From the NCBI GenBank assembly GCA_964526565.1, contig CAZGMC010000096.1:1-16024 (forward strand): 16,024 bases of DNA, given 5' to 3'. The first letter of the stretch is position 1. Each line of letters begins with the position of its first letter. This DNA is from CAZGMC01 sp964526565. Its GTDB lineage: Bacteria > Pseudomonadota > Alphaproteobacteria > DSM-16000 > Inquilinaceae. Both the position numbers and the translations under genes were made by a program. This document shows, piece after piece, positions 13,956-16,024 of the stretch. The notes under the pieces were generated by a model, which saw only the letters and a program-made list of their open reading frames with translations, was not told the DNA's origin and made no database searches.

Positions 13956-16024
13956 ATGCCCCACATCCTCGACATCCTCAACGACCGGGTGCTGCTGTGC
14001 GACGGCGGTTTCGGCAGCCGCGTGCAGGGGCTCGATCTGGACATCGAGAGGGACTATCTGGGCCAGGAGAATTGCACCGAGATCCTGACCCGCGCCCGGC
14101 CCGACCTGGTCCGCGACATCCACCTCAGCTACCTGAACGCCGGCGCCGACATGGTGGAGACCAACACCTTCGGCGGCTCGCCGATCACGCTGGGCGAGTT
14201 CGGGCTGCAGGACGAGGCCTTCGCGCTCAACAAGGAGTCCGCCGGCGTGGCGCGCGAGGCGATCGAGTCGCTGTCCGGGGACGGCCGCGATCGCTTCGTC
14301 ATCGGTGCGATCGGCCCCGGCACGCGCCTGCCCAGCCTGGGCCACGTCCCCTACGACGATATGGAATCGGCGTTCACCCTCCAGTCCGGCGGCCTGATCG
14401 CCGGTGGCGTCGATGCCATCCTGATCGAGACCTGCCAGGACCCGCTGCAGATCAAGGCCGCCGTCAACGGCGCGCGCAACGCCCGCAACGAGGCCGGCGC
14501 CGACGTGCCGATCTTCGTCCAGGTCACGGTGGAGACCACCGGCACGCTGCTGGTCGGCGCCGACATTGCCGCCGCCGCCACCGTGATCAACGCCCTCGAC
14601 GTGCCGCTGATGGGCCTGAACTGCGCCACCGGCCCGCAGGAGATGTCGGAGCACGTCAAGTGGCTGGCCGAGAACTGGCCGGGCCTGATCTCGTGCCAGC
14701 CCAATGCCGGCCTGCCCGAGCTGGTCGACGGCCAGACCGTCTACCCGCTGGGCCCGAACGAACTGGCCGCCTGGCTGGAGCGCTTCATCGAAGAGGACGG
14801 GGTCAACCTGGTCGGCGGCTGCTGCGGCACCAACATCGAGCACATCCAGGCGCTCGACGCCATGCTGCGCCGCCGCGCCGGCAACCACGTCCGGCCGCAG
14901 CGCAAGACACGCACCCCCCACTGGGTGCCGTCGGTCGCCTCGCTGTACGCCCAGATGCCGCTGCGCCAGGAGAACGCCTTCCTGGCCATCGGCGAGCGCT
15001 GCAACGCCAACGGCTCGAAGAAGTTCCGCGAGCTGCAGGCGGCCGGCGACTGGGAGGGCTGCGTTGCCATGGGCCGCGAGCAGCAGCAGGAGGGCTCGCA
15101 CGCCCTGGACGTCTGCACCGCCTTCGTCGGCCGCGACGAGATGTCGGAAATGAACGAGGTGGTGCGGCGCCTGACCGGCGCGGTCACCGTGCCGCTGGTC
15201 ATCGACAGCACCGAGTACCCGGTCATCGAGGCGGCCCTGAAGTTCTACGGCGGCAAGCCGATCATCAACTCGATCAACTTCGAGGACGGCGAGGAGCCGC
15301 CGGCAAAACGGCTGGCGCTGGCGCGCAAGTTCGGCGCCGCCATGATCGCGCTGACCATCGACGAGGAGGGCATGGCCAAGACGGCGGACCGCAAGATCGC
15401 CGTCGCCCACCGCCTGTACGACTTCGCGGTCAACAAGTTCGGCCTGCCGCCGTCGGACCTGCTGTTCGACCCGCTGACCTTCACGATCTGCACCGGCAAC
15501 GAGGACGACCGCAAGCTCGGCATCTGGACGCTGGAGGCGATCGAGCGGATCGCCAGGGAACTGCCCGAATGCCAGATCATCCTCGGCCTGTCGAACATTT
15601 CGTTCGGCCTGAACCCGGCGGCCCGCCACGTGCTCAACTCGGTGTTCCTGGATCACGCCGTGCGCCGCGGCATGACCGGGGCCATCGTCCACGTCGGCAA
15701 GATCATGCCGCTGCACCAGATCCCGCCGGAGGAGGTGCAGGCCGCCGAGGACCTGATCTTCGACCGCAGCACGCCGGACTACAGCCCGCTGGAACGGTTC
15801 ATCGAGCTGTTCGCCGGCCGCACCGCCCAGAAGGCCGAAAAGCGGAAGCGCGCCGAAACGATCGAGGAGCGGCTCAAGGAGCGCATCGTCGACGGCGACA
15901 GCCAGGGCCTCGGCGATGACCTGGACACGGCGATGCAGTCCTATCCGCCGCTCGACATCATCAACACCTACCTGCTCGACGGCATGAAGGTGGTCGGCGA
16001 GCTGTTCGGCGCCGGCAAGATGCA
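13956..16024 (+). CDS. metH: Cobalamin-dependent methionine synthase (3'-truncated by window edge)
   Basis: MetH transfers the methyl group of 5-methyl-THF via cobalamin to homocysteine, giving methionine. 689 residues are visible and the frame is still open at the window end; full enzymes are about 1,200 residues. The homocysteine domain comes first: LLCDGGFGSRVQ (13-24), VETNTFGGS (67-75), and zinc ligands Cys223 (GLNCATGP) and Cys289/Cys290 (GGCCGT). The pterin domain follows: FLAIGERCNANGSKKF (from about 341), EGSHALDVC, LVIDSTEYPVIEAAL, PIINSINFEDG, DPLTFTICTGNED and LGLSNISFGLNPAARHVLNSVF. The start of the cobalamin-binding cap, LDIINTYLLDGMKVVGELFGAGKM, is cut off. The ATG at 13956 has AAGGA (13945-13949) 6 bases upstream. 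It is probably the last met gene of the operon, separated from metF by the ATPase/DUF4276 pair. Confidence 0.97.
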   Translation, partial: MPHILDILNDRVLLCDGGFGSRVQGLDLDIERDYLGQENCTEILTRARPDLVRDIHLSYLNAGADMVETNTFGGSPITLGEFGLQDEAFALNKESAGVAREAIESLSGDGRDRFVIGAIGPGTRLPSLGHVPYDDMESAFTLQSGGLIAGGVDAILIETCQDPLQIKAAVNGARNARNEAGADVPIFVQVTVETTGTLLVGADIAAAATVINALDVPLMGLNCATGPQEMSEHVKWLAENWPGLISCQPNAGLPELVDGQTVYPLGPNELAAWLERFIEEDGVNLVGGCCGTNIEHIQALDAMLRRRAGNHVRPQRKTRTPHWVPSVASLYAQMPLRQENAFLAIGERCNANGSKKFRELQAAGDWEGCVAMGREQQQEGSHALDVCTAFVGRDEMSEMNEVVRRLTGAVTVPLVIDSTEYPVIEAALKFYGGKPIINSINFEDGEEPPAKRLALARKFGAAMIALTIDEEGMAKTADRKIAVAHRLYDFAVNKFGLPPSDLLFDPLTFTICTGNEDDRKLGIWTLEAIERIARELPECQIILGLSNISFGLNPAARHVLNSVFLDHAVRRGMTGAIVHVGKIMPLHQIPPEEVQAAEDLIFDRSTPDYSPLERFIELFAGRTAQKAEKRKRAETIEERLKERIVDGDSQGLGDDLDTAMQSYPPLDIINTYLLDGMKVVGELFGAGKM

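Noticed and set aside
13857..15716. A 619-codon minus-strand frame antisense to metH
   Set aside because: Antisense shadow of an unmistakable methionine synthase.

Overview
The window is very GC-rich, with G or C at nearly every third codon position. Its gene set fits an alphaproteobacterium, probably Rhodospirillales or a close relative: hisZ next to purA, a MlaA lipoprotein gene followed by mlaC, and an ArsR-type regulator fused to a methyltransferase followed by metF and metH. The taxonomic call rests on gene content and order only.

Layout. (1) 1-2443, plus strand: the end of hisZ (its start lies outside the window) and complete purA. (2) 2444-3059: a decayed stretch with a C-terminal fragment of a Fic-family protein on the minus strand, five copies of a 12-bp tandem repeat, and an AT-rich operator-like segment. 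(3) 3060-5549, minus strand: a CmcI-type SAM-dependent methyltransferase/hydroxylase-family gene followed by a polytopic GT39-like glycosyltransferase, probably a small surface-glycan or secondary-metabolite pair. (4) 5550-6002: no convincing gene. (5) 6003-6077, minus strand: tRNA-Gly with a CCC anticodon and a recognisable promoter. (6) 6343-8022, plus strand: a Na/Pi-cotransporter-like protein with a C-terminal PhoU-like domain. It converges on mlaC across a 17-bp tandem repeat array that contains the mlaC stop codon. (7) 8100-9696, minus strand: mlaA-mlaC, part of retrograde phospholipid transport at the outer membrane. (8) 9697-10139: a divergent regulatory region with paired direct repeats, an AT-rich imperfect palindrome and a 16-bp tandem repeat. 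(9) 10140 to the end, plus strand: ArsR-methyltransferase fusion, metF, a two-gene AAA-ATPase/DUF4276 cassette, and metH (cut by the window end).

How the genes work together. The right-hand operon is a methionine/one-carbon unit: MetF makes 5-methyl-THF, MetH uses it to methylate homocysteine, and the regulator fused to a methyltransferase probably senses SAM or SAH. The most notable feature is that metF and metH are separated by a tightly packed two-gene cassette with no evident role in methionine synthesis. It encodes an OLD/AAA15-like ATPase and a small DUF4276 protein whose acidic residues look Toprim-like. ATPase-plus-Toprim-like pairs are typical of anti-phage systems (for example PARIS, AbiL, and Gabija/OLD in fused form). 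This pair is therefore a candidate, not clearly described, defence module wired into a housekeeping operon. Three separate short tandem arrays (12, 17 and 16 bp) lie at gene borders in the same 16 kb.
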